Origin: Pseudorhodoferax soli | Lineage (GTDB): Bacteria > Pseudomonadota > Gammaproteobacteria > Burkholderiales > Burkholderiaceae_C | Direction: 5' to 3' | Length of the DNA stretch: 64,000 nucleotides | Assembly: GCF_003337555.1 (NCBI RefSeq) | Contig: NZ_QPJK01000002.1 | Location: 372,001 to 436,000, forward strand | In this document: positions 53,654 to 62,443 of the stretch, one piece after another | How positions within the stretch are numbered: the first letter of the stretch is position 1 | Layout of the letters: the number at the start of each line of letters is the position of its first letter | Program-made: the position numbers and the translations under genes | The notes under the pieces: model-generated | Told to the model about the DNA's origin: nothing | What the model saw: the letters and a program-made list of their open reading frames with translations, nothing else | The model's database searches: none

Positions 53654-54130
53654 TCAAGGCGGCCGTGCGCCGGTTGGTTGCTGCGCGGGACGGTCCGAAC
53701 GCGCAATGGCGCCGGCGAGTTCCGCCGCATGCGCAGCAAGCGAGGGGTCGTTCGCGATCTGGAGAACCAAGGGCGCGATGCTGGCACGGGCCAGTGGGCT
53801 CAGCGTGGAAAGCAGCGCGCCGAGTTCCACGATGGCCTGGCCCACACTCTCGGCCGTGTGGGTGCGGGCCAGCCGGCTCGCCGCAGAGTCAAGCTGGAGG
53901 GCTTCGCTGCCCGGCCGCCCCTCCTTCCATTCGCCCTTGCCTTCCTCCAGCCACGCCGGGCGGACGCCGAGGGCCGCGGCCAGGCTTGTCAGATCGCGCG
54001 GCCTGTCGCGCACGCCCGCCTCCAGGTCGGCGATCGCACTCGTCAACATGCAAGCGGCCTTGGCCAGCGCGGCCTGCGTGAGACCGCGCAGTTCGCGCGC
54101 CCACTTCACTCGTGCACCGATGGATTCCAT
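53654..54130 (-). CDS. XRE-family transcriptional regulator, phage-repressor-like
   Basis: This 158-residue protein has an N-terminal helix-turn-helix of the Cro/CI type (residues 4-60): IGARVKWARELRGLTQAALA, then SAIADLEAGVRDRP and LGVRPAWLEEGKGEW. The C-terminal part (about 85-145) is helical and lacks the Ser-Lys peptidase residues of LexA-type repressors, so it would not self-cleave. It lies between tRNA-Thr and a structured RNA candidate, a location typical of phage-derived immunity genes. Target unknown. I start at the ATG at 54130 because that places the HTH at the usual distance from the N-terminus. Confidence 0.8.
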   Translation of the reverse strand: MESIGARVKWARELRGLTQAALAKAACMLTSAIADLEAGVRDRPRDLTSLAAALGVRPAWLEEGKGEWKEGRPGSEALQLDSAASRLARTHTAESVGQAIVELGALLSTLSPLARASIAPLVLQIANDPSLAAHAAELAGAIARSDRPAQQPTGARPP

Positions 54131-54243
54131 GGAGCGATTACAGCGGAAGTTGCCGCTGGCTTGCAGTCGGAAGCAGCGCAAGGTCCGGGTGAAGCGCGGT
54201 CAAAGCGTCGGCATGCATGGCCCGCGCGAAACCCTCGGACAAG

Positions 54244-54275
54244 AAAAAACCCGCGATGCCTTGGAGGCATGCGGG
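54244..54275 (-). terminator. Intrinsic terminator after tRNA-Thr
   Basis: On the minus strand GCATGCC...GGCATCGCGGG forms a stem of about ten pairs (54250-54275) with one bulged base, followed by TTTTTT. It lies 27 bases after the tRNA 3' end. Confidence 0.85.
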
Positions 54276-54301
54276 CTTCGAGACGTCCTAGGACTGTCCA
54301 G

Positions 54302-54377
54302 TGGTGCCGATTGTCGGAATCGAACTGACGACCGTCCGCTTACAAGGCGGGTGCTCTACCAACTGAGCTAAATCGGC
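54302..54377 (-). tRNA. tRNA-Thr (anticodon UGU)
   Basis: The 76-base minus-strand sequence folds into a complete cloverleaf: acceptor GCCGATT/AATCGGC, D-arm GCTC/GAGC, anticodon loop CTTGTAA with TGT at positions 34-36, TTCGATT T-loop and encoded CCA. One T-stem pair (52-62) is A-C, which E. coli tRNA-Thr(UGU) shares as I recall it. A promoter lies just upstream and a strong terminator downstream, so it is an independent unit. Confidence 0.97.
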
Positions 54378-54392
54378 GAAAAACCAGCGGCG

Positions 54393-54421
54393 ATTCTACG
54401 CGGTCACTTGACGCGCTTCAG
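54393..54421 (-). promoter_or_regulatory. Promoter of tRNA-Thr
   Basis: On the minus strand CTGAAG (54416-54421), a 17-base spacer and TAGAAT (54393-54398) lie about 16 bases before the tRNA. The -35 half overlaps the last codons of sspB. Confidence 0.5.
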
Positions 54422-54913
54422 CGCCGGGCGGGGTGCGCCACCACCCGGCCTGGGTGGCTCGGGCTCGGCGCCTTCATCGGCGGATTCGACGGGTGCCAGC
54501 TGCAACACCTTGGGTGCGGCCTTGTCGTCAGGCATCTCCGCCGGCAACGGCACGCCGGCAGGTGCTGGCGCAGCCTCGGACGAGGCAGCGGCCACCGGCG
54601 AGGGGAAGGCCATGCCCTGCCCGTTCTCACGGGCGTAGATGGCGATCACGCGCCCGATGGGCACGAGGATCTCGCGGGCGGTGCCCGCGAAGCGCGCCTT
54701 GAACTCGATGAAGTCATTGCCGAGCTTGAGCGCGCTGGTGGCGTCGAAGCTCACGTTCAGCACGATCTCGCCGTCCTTCACGTATTCGCGCGGCACCTGC
54801 ACCGTCTCGTCCACCAGCACCGCGATATACGGTGTAAAGCCGTTGTCGGTGCACCATTCGTACAGCGCCCGGATCAGGTACGGGCGGGTGGAAGTGGCGT
54901 CGAGCGCGTTCAT
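54404..54913 (-). CDS. sspB: ClpXP protease specificity-enhancing factor SspB
   Basis: This 169-residue adaptor delivers ssrA-tagged proteins to ClpXP. The folded substrate-binding domain (residues 1-110) shows RPYLIRALYEWCTDNGFTPY, IVLNVSFDATSALKLGND and ARFAGTAREILVPI. A flexible acidic and Pro-rich linker follows, then a short basic C-terminal tail (RPALKRVK) that docks to the ClpX N-domain. It follows sspA after 19 bases, the standard order. Confidence 0.95.
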   Translation of the reverse strand: MNALDATSTRPYLIRALYEWCTDNGFTPYIAVLVDETVQVPREYVKDGEIVLNVSFDATSALKLGNDFIEFKARFAGTAREILVPIGRVIAIYARENGQGMAFPSPVAAASSEAAPAPAGVPLPAEMPDDKAAPKVLQLAPVESADEGAEPEPPRPGGGAPRPALKRVK

Positions 54914-54932
54914 CCGGTCCGGTTCTCCGCGC

Positions 54933-55544
54933 TTACTTGCGCATGACCTTTTCGGACGGCGTCAGCGCTTCGATGTAGGCCGGCCGCGAGAAGATGCGCT
55001 CGGCGTACTTGAGCAGCGGCGCCGCGTTCTTGCTGAGGTCGATGCCGTAGAAGTCCAGGCGCCACAGCAGCGGTGCGATGGCCACGTCCAGCATCGAGAA
55101 GTTCTCGCCCAGCATGTACTTGTTCTTGAGGAACACCGGCGCCAGCTGCGTCAGGCGGTCGCGGATGTGGGCACGGGCCTTTTCCAGCGCTTTCTCGTTG
55201 CCCTTGGAGGCACGGTTCTCGAGCAGGCTGACGTGCACGAACAGTTCCTTCTCGAAGTTGAGCAGGAACAGGCGCACACGGGCGCGGTCGACCGGGTCGC
55301 CGGGCATCAGCTGGGGATGCGGGAAGCGCTCGTCGATGTACTCGTTGATGATGTTCGACTCGTACAGGATCAGATCGCGCTCGACCAGGATGGGCACCTG
55401 GCCATACGGGTTCATGACGCTGATGTCTTCCGGCTTGTTGTAGAGATCGACGTCGCGGATTTCGAAATCCATGCCCTTTTCGAACAACACGAAGCGGCAA
55501 CGGTGGGAGAAGGGGCAGGTCGTTCCCGAGTACAAGACCATCAT
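54933..55544 (-). CDS. sspA: Stringent starvation protein A (GST fold)
   Basis: This 203-residue protein has a glutathione-transferase fold with an N-terminal thioredoxin-like domain (MVLYSGTTCPFSHRCRFVLF) and a helical C-terminal domain (DRARVRLFLLNFEKEL...). SspA binds RNA polymerase holoenzyme during starvation and alters promoter use. It is encoded between the cytochrome bc1 operon and sspB, an arrangement common in beta- and gammaproteobacteria. A strong terminator separates it from petC. Confidence 0.95.
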   Translation of the reverse strand: MMVLYSGTTCPFSHRCRFVLFEKGMDFEIRDVDLYNKPEDISVMNPYGQVPILVERDLILYESNIINEYIDERFPHPQLMPGDPVDRARVRLFLLNFEKELFVHVSLLENRASKGNEKALEKARAHIRDRLTQLAPVFLKNKYMLGENFSMLDVAIAPLLWRLDFYGIDLSKNAAPLLKYAERIFSRPAYIEALTPSEKVMRK

Positions 55545-55559
55545 GAGAGAAGACTCCTA

Positions 55560-55599
55560 AAAAACCAAAAAGAGTGGGTGCGGCATCCGCACCCACTCT
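55560..55599 (-). terminator. Intrinsic terminator of the petABC operon
   Basis: A perfect 13-bp stem AGAGTGGGTGCGG/CCGCACCCACTCT with the loop CAT (55571-55599) is followed on the minus strand by TTTTGGTTTTTT. It lies 40 bases after the petC stop and just before sspA. Confidence 0.92.
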
Positions 55600-55638
55600 G
55601 ATCACGCCCGCAGCCTGCTGCTGCCGGGCATGGACTGC

Positions 55639-56409
55639 TTACTTGACGTCTTTCCAGAACGCAGCGTTCAGGCGCCAGGTGATGAGCGAGAAGACCGCGA
55701 GGAACAGCAGCACCCACACACCGACGCGCACGCGCGTGTTCTGTGCGGGTTCGGCCATCCAGGCCATGAAGCTGACCAGATCACCGACGGCCTGATCGTA
55801 TTGCAGGGGCGTCATTGTGCCCGGCTTCACCTGCTCCCAGCCTTTGAACACGGCAGTGGCATGGCCATGGCTCTGGATTTCCTCGAAGACAGGCTTGCGC
55901 TCGCCCTGCAGTTCCCACAGCACATGGGGCATGCCGACGCTGGGGAAGGCGAGGTTGTTCCAGCCCGTGGCCTTGGTCTCGTCGCGGTAGTAGGTGCGCA
56001 GGTAGGTGTACAGGTAGTCCGCACCCGTGCCGCCGTGGCCGGAACGCGAGCGCGTCATCAGCGTGAGGTCGGGCGGGTTGCCACCGAACCATTCCTTGGC
56101 CTGGCGCGGGTCGATGGCGGCCTTCATCGTCTCGCCGACCCTGTCGGTCGTGAACAGCAGGTTGTCCTTGATCTGCTGCTCGGTCAGGCCAATGTCCTGG
56201 AGCCGGTTGAAGCGCATGAACGCGGCCGAGTGGCAGTTCAGGCAGTAGTTGACGAACAGCTTGGCGCCGTTCTGCAGCGCCACCATGTCGTTGGTCTTGA
56301 CGGGCGCCTTGTCCCAGGCGATGCCGCCTTCGGCGGCGTGTGCGCTGCCGGCGGCCAGGCCCAGCGACAGCAGCAGGCCAGCGATGAAACCGTGGAGATT
56401 CTTTTTCAT
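55639..56409 (-). CDS. petC: Cytochrome c1 of the bc1 complex
   Basis: This 256-residue membrane-anchored c-type cytochrome is a subunit of ubiquinol:cytochrome c reductase. It has a signal peptide (residues 1-26, AHA). The haem-binding motif is Cys56-x2-Cys59-His60 (NYCLNCH) and a C-terminal membrane anchor covers about residues 225-248. It is the last gene of petABC, 21 bases after petB, and is followed by a strong terminator. Confidence 0.96.
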   Translation of the reverse strand: MKKNLHGFIAGLLLSLGLAAGSAHAAEGGIAWDKAPVKTNDMVALQNGAKLFVNYCLNCHSAAFMRFNRLQDIGLTEQQIKDNLLFTTDRVGETMKAAIDPRQAKEWFGGNPPDLTLMTRSRSGHGGTGADYLYTYLRTYYRDETKATGWNNLAFPSVGMPHVLWELQGERKPVFEEIQSHGHATAVFKGWEQVKPGTMTPLQYDQAVGDLVSFMAWMAEPAQNTRVRVGVWVLLFLAVFSLITWRLNAAFWKDVK

Positions 56410-56430
56410 GATCTGCGTCTGTTCCGTGGC

Positions 56431-57834
56431 TCAGTGCGGGTTGAATGTCACGCGCGCGGGCACCGGCTTGGGATCGCCCAGGCGGCTCCACCAGGGCATC
56501 AGCAGGAAGAAGCCGAAATAGAACAGCGTGCCGACTTGCGAGACGCGCTCGCCGATCGGCGACGGGGCCTGCACGCCCAGGTAGCCCAGAACCAGGAAGT
56601 TCAACACGAACACGCCATAGACGTACTTGTGCCAGTCAGGCCGGTAGCGGATCGATTTGACGGGGCTGTAATCCAGCCAGGGCAGGAAGAACAGGATGAT
56701 GACCGCGCCGCCCATGACGACCACGCCCCAGAACTTGGCGTCGATCGACATCATCAACGCGACGGCAACCACTGCGGCCACGACGATGAAGGCCTTCACG
56801 AAGCCCGGCAGGCGCAGCTTGAGCGCCATGAAGCCGGCACCGAGCACCACGCAGGCGACCAGCACATACATCATCTCGCTGGTGATGGCACGCAGCATCG
56901 AATAGAAGGGCGTGAAGTACCACACCGGGGCGATGTGCGAAGGCGTCTTCAGCGGATCGGCCGGGATGAAGTTGTTGTACTCGAGGAAGTAGCCGCCGGC
57001 CTCAGGGGCGAAGAAGATCACCGCCGTGAACGCCATCAGGAACACGCACACGCCGAAGATGTCGTGCACGGTGTAGTAGGGATGGAACGGGATGCCGTCC
57101 AGCGGCTTGCCGTCGGCGCCCTTGGTGGCCTTGATCTCGATGCCGTCGGGGTTGTTGGAACCGACGTCGTGCAACGCCAGCAGATGCGCCACGACCAGGC
57201 CCAGCAGCACCAGCGGCACGGCGATCACGTGGAAGCTGAAGAAGCGGTTCAGCGTGGCGTCGCCCACCACATAGTCGCCGCGGATCAGCAGTGCCAGGTC
57301 GGGGCCGATGAAGGGGATCGCCGCGAACAGGTTCACGATCACCTGGGCGCCCCAGTACGACATCTGGCCCCAGGGCAGCAGGTAGCCCATGAAGGCCTCG
57401 GCCATGAGGCACAGGAAGATCGCGCAACCGAACACCCAGACCAGCTCGCGCGGCTTGCGGTACGAGCCGTACAGGAGGCCGCGGAACATGTGCAGGTAGA
57501 CCACCACGAAGAACGCGGAGGCGCCCGTGGAGTGCATGTAGCGGATCAGCCAGCCCCAGGGCACGTCGCGCATGATGTACTCGACCGAGGCGAACGCGAG
57601 GTTCGCATCGGGCTTGTAGTGCATCACGAGGAAGATGCCGGTGACGATCTGGATCACGAGGACCAGCAGCGCCAGCGAGCCGAAGATGTACCAGAAGTTG
57701 AAGTTCTTCGGCGCGTAGTAGTCCGACATGTGGACGCGGTAGGCGTCGAACGCGGTCGGGAACCGGTTCTCCAGCCAGTTGGTCACATGCGCACCGATTG
57801 GTGCGTTGGGCGAGATTTCCTTGAATTCAGCCAT
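56431..57834 (-). CDS. petB: Cytochrome b of the bc1 complex
   Basis: This 467-residue integral membrane protein carries haems bL and bH and the quinone sites of complex III. It has eight or more helices, paired haem histidines in the helices around YMHSTGASAFFVVVYLHMFRG and FFSFHVIAVPLVLLGLVVAH, and the PEWY-like Qo region of the family. Its length, over 420, includes the C-terminal extra helices typical of proteobacterial cytochrome b. It follows petA by 12 bases. Confidence 0.96.
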   Translation of the reverse strand: MAEFKEISPNAPIGAHVTNWLENRFPTAFDAYRVHMSDYYAPKNFNFWYIFGSLALLVLVIQIVTGIFLVMHYKPDANLAFASVEYIMRDVPWGWLIRYMHSTGASAFFVVVYLHMFRGLLYGSYRKPRELVWVFGCAIFLCLMAEAFMGYLLPWGQMSYWGAQVIVNLFAAIPFIGPDLALLIRGDYVVGDATLNRFFSFHVIAVPLVLLGLVVAHLLALHDVGSNNPDGIEIKATKGADGKPLDGIPFHPYYTVHDIFGVCVFLMAFTAVIFFAPEAGGYFLEYNNFIPADPLKTPSHIAPVWYFTPFYSMLRAITSEMMYVLVACVVLGAGFMALKLRLPGFVKAFIVVAAVVAVALMMSIDAKFWGVVVMGGAVIILFFLPWLDYSPVKSIRYRPDWHKYVYGVFVLNFLVLGYLGVQAPSPIGERVSQVGTLFYFGFFLLMPWWSRLGDPKPVPARVTFNPH

Positions 57835-57846
57835 TGCCAGTGTCCC

Positions 57847-58446
57847 TCAAGCCTTCTTGTCGTCGCCGATCAGCAGGCGCGTATCCGACAGGTACTGGTG
57901 CGGTGGCACCTCGAGGTTGTCGGGCGCGGGCTTGTTGGCGAACACGCGGCCCGCCAGGTCGAAGGTCGAACCGTGGCAGGGGCACAGAAAGCCGCCTTCC
58001 CAGTTGTCCGGCAGGGAAGGCTGGGGGCCAGGGGTGAACTTGTCGACCGGAGAGCAACCCAGGTGGGTACAGATGCCGACCACGACGAGCACATCGGGCT
58101 TGATCGAGCGGCCTTCGTTGCGGGCGTATTCGGGCGTCAGCTCCGAGGGCTTGCGCAGCGACTTGGGATCGGCCAGCTGGCTGTCGAGCTTTGGCAGTTC
58201 TGCCAGCTGCTCGGGCGTGCGCTTGATGATCCAGACGGGCTTTCCCCGCCATTCCACGGTGACCTTTTCGCCGGGCTTGAGCGCGGAGATGTCGACCTCG
58301 ACCGCGGCGCCTGCCGCCTTGGCGCGCTCCGAGGGCTGAAACGTGCTCACGAACGGAACTGCGGTCGCCACACCACCTACCGCCCCCGCGCAACCGGAGG
58401 CGATCAGCCACGTCCGCTTGCTACGGTCGACTGGAATGTCACTCAT
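57847..58446 (-). CDS. petA: Rieske iron-sulfur subunit of the bc1 complex
   Basis: This 199-residue protein has an N-terminal Tat-type anchor (RSKRTWLIASGCAGAVGG, residues 8-25). The Rieske cluster ligands are Cys126-x-His128 and Cys155-x2-His158, with Cys131 and Cys157 available for the stabilising disulfide (CTHLGC and CPCHGS). It passes electrons from ubiquinol to cytochrome c1. I start at the ATG at 58446; a TTG at 58458 would add four residues. It is the first gene of the operon. Confidence 0.96.
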   Translation of the reverse strand: MSDIPVDRSKRTWLIASGCAGAVGGVATAVPFVSTFQPSERAKAAGAAVEVDISALKPGEKVTVEWRGKPVWIIKRTPEQLAELPKLDSQLADPKSLRKPSELTPEYARNEGRSIKPDVLVVVGICTHLGCSPVDKFTPGPQPSLPDNWEGGFLCPCHGSTFDLAGRVFANKPAPDNLEVPPHQYLSDTRLLIGDDKKA

Positions 58447-58484
58447 GGGGTTCCTCAATAGTCTCTTATTGGAGTCAACAAAAG

Positions 58485-58514
58485 ATTGTAGCGGACAGGG
58501 TTATTCGCTCTCAA
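58485..58514 (-). promoter_or_regulatory. Sigma70 promoter of petABC
   Basis: On the minus strand TTGAGA (58509-58514), an 18-base spacer and TACAAT (58485-58490) are close to consensus. The ATG follows about 39 bases after the -10 box. Confidence 0.65.
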
Positions 58515-58602
58515 GGCGGACCGATGCCGCCTGTGCCCCCTAAGCGACAGGTGTTTACAGCGAGAATGCGCGGGTTTTTCATTCAGCAAAGCGAGGATTG
58601 CC

Positions 58603-59031
58603 ATGGGGATGATGCAGGAGTTCAAGGAATTCGCCGTCAAGGGCAACGTCATCGACCTCGCGGTCGGCGTGATCATCGGTGGCGCCTTCGGCAAGATCGT
58701 CGACTCGGTCGTGGCCGACCTCATCATGCCCGTCGTGGGCCTGGTGTTCGGCCGGTTGGACTTTTCCAATCTGTTCGTGGTCCTGGGCACGGTGCCCGCA
58801 GGCGTGCCGAACACGCTGGACGCGCTGCGCAAGGCCGGTGTGCCGGTGCTGGCCTATGGCAACTTCATCACCATCGCGGTGAACTTCGCGATCCTGGCCT
58901 TCATCATCTTCATGATGGTCAAGCAGATCAACCGCCTCAAGCGCTCGGAACCCGCCCCGGCCCCGGCCGCGCCCGCGACGCCAGAAGACGTCATGTTGCT
59001 GCGCGAGATCCGCGACAGCCTGAAGAAGTAA
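58603..59031 (+). CDS. mscL: Large-conductance mechanosensitive channel
   Basis: This 142-residue protein is the homopentameric MscL channel that opens under membrane tension in hypo-osmotic shock. The N-terminal amphipathic helix is followed by the pore helix [25 protein letters not shown], a short periplasmic loop, the second helix ([23 protein letters not shown]) and the cytoplasmic helix [15 protein letters not shown] lies eight bases before the ATG. It is divergent from petABC and ends seven bases before the convergent pdxA stop. Confidence 0.97.
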   Translation: MGMMQEFKEFAVKGNVIDLAVGVIIGGAFGKIVDSVVADLIMPVVGLVFGRLDFSNLFVVLGTVPAGVPNTLDALRKAGVPVLAYGNFITIAVNFAILAFIIFMMVKQINRLKRSEPAPAPAAPATPEDVMLLREIRDSLKK

Positions 59032-59038
59032 CGGGCGT

Positions 59039-60052
59039 TCAGGCGCGCGCCAACTGGCGCGCCATGCGCAAGGCCTCGATCAGGCTGCGCGCATCCGCCT
59101 GGCCGGTGCCGGCGATGTCGAACGCGGTGCCATGGTCCGGGCTGGTGCGCACCAGCGGCAGGCCCAGGGTCACGTTGACACCCTGCTCCACGCCCAGGTA
59201 CTTCACCGGGATCAGGCCCTGGTCGTGGTACATGGCCACGACCACGTCGAACGCGCCGGTCCGGGCCCGCATGAACACCGTGTCGGGCGCATAAGGCCCC
59301 TGGGCATCGATGCCTTCGGTGCGCGCCGCAGCCATGGCCGGGGCAATGGTGTCGATCTCTTCGCGGCCGAACAGGCCGCCCTCGCCCGCATGCGGGTTCA
59401 GGCCTGCCACGCCGATGCGCGGCACCCGGCCCAGCACGGCCGCCAACGCGGCATGCGTGATGCGCAGCGTCTGCAGCACGTTATCGAAGGTCACGGCGTC
59501 CAGCGCGGCGCGCAGCGACACATGGATGCTGACCAGCACGGTGCGCAGCTCCGGATTGGCCAGCATCATGCGCACCGGCATCTCGGCCACCGGCCGGCCG
59601 GCATGGGCCGCGGCCTCGGCCTGCAGCAACTCGGTGTGGCCCGGATAGGGCACGCCCGCAGCAGACAGCGCCTCCTTGTGCACCGGCGCCGTGACCAGCG
59701 CTGCCACCTCGCCGCGCAAGGCCGCACGCGCACCCCATTCCACGCAGTCGGTAGCCAGGCGGCCAGCCACGCCGCTGACTGCGCCATAGGGCATGGCGGG
59801 CGTGTCGGGGCCCGGCTGCAGCACCGCCATGCAACGCAGTGGCACCTGCCCGACCTGCTGGGGTGCTGCGATCGGCGCCAGTGCCGGTGGGACGCCCGAG
59901 AGCAGCGCCAGCGCACGCCGCATGAGTCCGATATCGCCCACGACGAAGCAGCCCTGCAGCAACGCAGGCTCGGCCTGAAAAGCCTTGGCAATGATCTCAG
60001 GGCCGATGCCAGCGGCATCGCCCATGCTGATGGCGATCGGCAGCTTGGCCAT
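59039..60052 (-). CDS. pdxA: 4-hydroxythreonine-4-phosphate dehydrogenase
   Basis: This 337-residue NAD-dependent enzyme acts in vitamin B6 synthesis. The family motifs are SMGDAAGIGPEIIAKAF near the start, TAPVHKEAL (about residue 140), GHTELL with a metal histidine, LNPHAGEGGLFG (second metal His) and AMYHDQGLIPVK (third metal His). I start at 60052, where TGATG overlaps the Nif3 stop. The same fold serves in some aromatic pathways, but this full set of motifs and the location favour PdxA. Confidence 0.94.
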   Translation of the reverse strand: MAKLPIAISMGDAAGIGPEIIAKAFQAEPALLQGCFVVGDIGLMRRALALLSGVPPALAPIAAPQQVGQVPLRCMAVLQPGPDTPAMPYGAVSGVAGRLATDCVEWGARAALRGEVAALVTAPVHKEALSAAGVPYPGHTELLQAEAAAHAGRPVAEMPVRMMLANPELRTVLVSIHVSLRAALDAVTFDNVLQTLRITHAALAAVLGRVPRIGVAGLNPHAGEGGLFGREEIDTIAPAMAAARTEGIDAQGPYAPDTVFMRARTGAFDVVVAMYHDQGLIPVKYLGVEQGVNVTLGLPLVRTSPDHGTAFDIAGTGQADARSLIEALRMARQLARA

Positions 60053-60810
60053 CAGGCAGGGTTCTCGATCTCGATGAAGCGGTGCGCGATGCCCATTTGG
60101 CCCGCGACTCGGGCAGCCACCGCCGGCGCGCCGTAGCGCTCGGTGGCGTGGTGGCCGCAGGCCAGGAAGGCGACGCCGCATTCGCGCGCCAGATGGGCTT
60201 GCGGCTCGGAGATCTCACCGGTGATGAACGCATCCGCACCGGCAGCGATGGCCGCCTCGAAGTACGACTGCGCCCCGCCAGTGCACCAGGCGATGCGTCG
60301 CAGCGGCCGGCCGTGGCCGGGATCGACCAGGGTCACGCTGCGGCCGAGGCGCTGCTCCACATGCCGGGCCAGTGCCTGTGCATCGGCGAAGGCGCCCTGC
60401 CCCAGGAAGCCGAGGTCCTGCTCGCCGAAGCGTGTCGGTTCCAACGGAAGTTCCAGCACACGACCCAGCTGCGCGTTGTTGCCCAGTTCGGGGTGCGCGT
60501 CCAGCGGCAGGTGGTAGGCCAGCAGGCTGATGTCGTGCGCGAGCAGCAGCGCCAGGCGCTGCTTCATCCAACCGGTGACGGTGCCGCTCTGGCCGCGCCA
60601 GAACAAGCCGTGGTGCACGAAGATGGCATCGGCGCCCTCGGCGATCGCGGCCTCGATCAGCGCCCGGCTGGCCGTGACGCCGCTGACGAGCTGGCGGATC
60701 TGCACCTTGCCCTCCACCTGCAGGCCGTTCGGCCCGTAATCCTTGAAACGGGCCGGCTGCAGCAGTGCATCGCAGGCCTGCAGCAATTCGTCGCGCGTGG
60801 TGGTGTCCAT
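60052..60810 (-). CDS. Nif3-like dinuclear metal-centre protein
   Basis: This 252-residue protein matches the NIF3/YbgI family: YGPNGLQVEGK near residue 25, the metal-binding FVHHGLFWRG (about residue 63), AYHLPLDAHPELGNN (about 97) and the C-terminal CGHHATERYG. Members form hexameric toroids with two metal ions per subunit. Annotations such as GTP cyclohydrolase type 2 are not well supported in bacteria. It overlaps pdxA by one base. Similar genes beside petABC are common in Burkholderiales. Confidence 0.92.
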   Translation of the reverse strand: MDTTTRDELLQACDALLQPARFKDYGPNGLQVEGKVQIRQLVSGVTASRALIEAAIAEGADAIFVHHGLFWRGQSGTVTGWMKQRLALLLAHDISLLAYHLPLDAHPELGNNAQLGRVLELPLEPTRFGEQDLGFLGQGAFADAQALARHVEQRLGRSVTLVDPGHGRPLRRIAWCTGGAQSYFEAAIAAGADAFITGEISEPQAHLARECGVAFLACGHHATERYGAPAVAARVAGQMGIAHRFIEIENPA

Positions 60811-60839
60811 GGCGGAATTGTCTCAGGCGACGCGGCCCA

Positions 60840-62156
60840 TCAGGCGCGCGGCTGCCACCCCCGCGAAGCGAAGGGCCACAGGCCGATCAGGAAGCCCAGT
60901 ACCGCGATCCCGGCCACGTAGTGGGCCGGGGCCATCACGTCGACTTTCTGCCAGACGCTGATCAACACCGGCGTGAGGCCGCCGAAGACCGCATAGGCCA
61001 TGTTGTAGGCGAACGAGAGCCCGGAGAAACGCACGGCCGGGGGGAAGGCGCGCACGCCCACGATGGGCAAGAGCGCGATGGAGCCGACGAAAAAGCCGAC
61101 GAGCGCGTAGCTCCACACCAGCGACTCGGGCGTGCCCGGCAGGCCCAGGTAGAACAGGTAGGTGGTGGCGAACAGGCCGCCCCAGCCGACCAGCATCACG
61201 GCCCTGGTGCCGAACCTGTCCGATGCCCAGCCCACCACTGCGCAGCCGAGGGTCAGCGTGAAGGTCGCGGCCAGGTTGGCCTGCAGCGAGAGCTTGGCCG
61301 GAATCTCGAACACCTTCTGCAGGTAGGCCGGCGTGAACAGGATCACCACCACGATGGCCGTCGACAGCACCCAGGTCATGAGCGCGACCAGCACGATGGC
61401 AGCCCGGTGTTCGCGCAGCACGGTCTTCACGGGCAGTTCGCGCGCGACCTTCTTGCGCTCGGCCAACTCCTGGAACACTGGCGTTTCCTCGAGGAAGCGG
61501 CGCAGGTACACCGAGACCAGGCCGAACACGCCCCCGAGGATGAACGGGATGCGCCAGGCCCAGTCATGGATCTCAGCCGGCGCGTAGTGGGTGTTGAGCG
61601 CCACTGCGACCAGCGAACCCAGCAGGATGCCGCCCGTGATGCCGGCGGTCAGCGTGCCCACGGCCATGCCGTAGTGGCGCTGTGGCACGTGTTCGGCCAC
61701 GAAGACCCAGGCACCCGGCATCTCGCCGCCGATGGCCGCGCCCTGCAGGATGCGCATGGCCAGCAGCAGCAGCGGCGCGGCGATGCCGATGGACGCATAG
61801 GTCGGCAGCAGGCCGATCACCAGCGTCGGCACCGACATCAGGAAGATCGACAGCGTGAACATGCGCTTGCGGCCCAGGATGTCGCCGAAGTGCGCGATGA
61901 CGATCCCGCCGACCGGCCGCGCCAGGTAGCCGGCCGCGAAAATGCCCAGCGTCTGCAGTTGGCGCAGCCAGTCCGGCATGTCGGCAGGGAAGAACAGCGC
62001 GCCCAGCACGTTGGCGAAGAACACGAAGACGACGAAGTCGTAGAACTCCAGCGTGCCGCCCAGGGCCGACAGGCCGAGGGTGCGCAGGTCGCGACGGGTG
62101 AGCGGTCGGCGGAGTGCGGCGTCCGGCAGGGACGGCGCCGAAACGGTGGTGGTCAT
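60840..62156 (-). CDS. MFS transporter, metabolite:H+ symporter (MHS) family
   Basis: This 438-residue permease has twelve helices and the MHS motifs TLEFYDFVVFVFFANVLG, RPVGGIVIAHFGDILGRKR and QGAAIGGEMPGAWVFVAEHVP. It lacks the long insert of the other MHS gene at 36689. I start at the ATG at 62156. An open frame continues upstream to 62372 but its translation is not family-like. The substrate is probably an organic acid. The 287 bases to the divergent protease gene hold no clear gene. Confidence 0.92.
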   Translation of the reverse strand: MTTTVSAPSLPDAALRRPLTRRDLRTLGLSALGGTLEFYDFVVFVFFANVLGALFFPADMPDWLRQLQTLGIFAAGYLARPVGGIVIAHFGDILGRKRMFTLSIFLMSVPTLVIGLLPTYASIGIAAPLLLLAMRILQGAAIGGEMPGAWVFVAEHVPQRHYGMAVGTLTAGITGGILLGSLVAVALNTHYAPAEIHDWAWRIPFILGGVFGLVSVYLRRFLEETPVFQELAERKKVARELPVKTVLREHRAAIVLVALMTWVLSTAIVVVILFTPAYLQKVFEIPAKLSLQANLAATFTLTLGCAVVGWASDRFGTRAVMLVGWGGLFATTYLFYLGLPGTPESLVWSYALVGFFVGSIALLPIVGVRAFPPAVRFSGLSFAYNMAYAVFGGLTPVLISVWQKVDVMAPAHYVAGIAVLGFLIGLWPFASRGWQPRA

Positions 62157-62443
62157 AGAGGCTTTTCCGGAAACGGCAGGCAGGATCGCGTCTGCGCAGG
62201 ACGCGGCCGCGGGGTGGGCGGCACGCAGTGGATCGTTCGACGAGAGGGTCCGGATGGGGCCTGGGCCCATGCACGCGACCGGGGTGGCCGGTCCGGCATG
62301 GCAGTGAACGCAGCGGCTGACGCAGGCCTGCAATTCTAAGGGTTTACCCGATGATGTGCTGCGCAGGGGCAAGCCAGCGGGCGGCGAGAGCCGCGGCCGC
62401 CATGGCAGACAATGCGCGCTTTCCCGGATACTTTCTTGCCACC

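Noticed and set aside
53143-53787. 214-residue minus-strand frame across the structured region
   Set aside because: It runs through strong hairpins and a terminator, overlaps the XRE gene in another frame and has no domain-like sequence. It is better explained as translation of a non-coding RNA.
54302-54377. A-C mismatch in the T-stem of tRNA-Thr
   Set aside because: The same mismatch occurs in E. coli tRNA-Thr(UGU) as I recall it, so it is not a sign of decay.
53119-54420. Search for phage attachment repeats of the tRNA-Thr end
   Set aside because: I found no second copy of the tRNA 3' segment in this stretch, so an att site cannot be claimed.
62157-62372. N-terminal extension of the MHS transporter
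   Set aside because: The extension translates to Cys/Pro/Ala-rich sequence without similarity to MHS proteins, and the ATG at 62156 gives the usual length.
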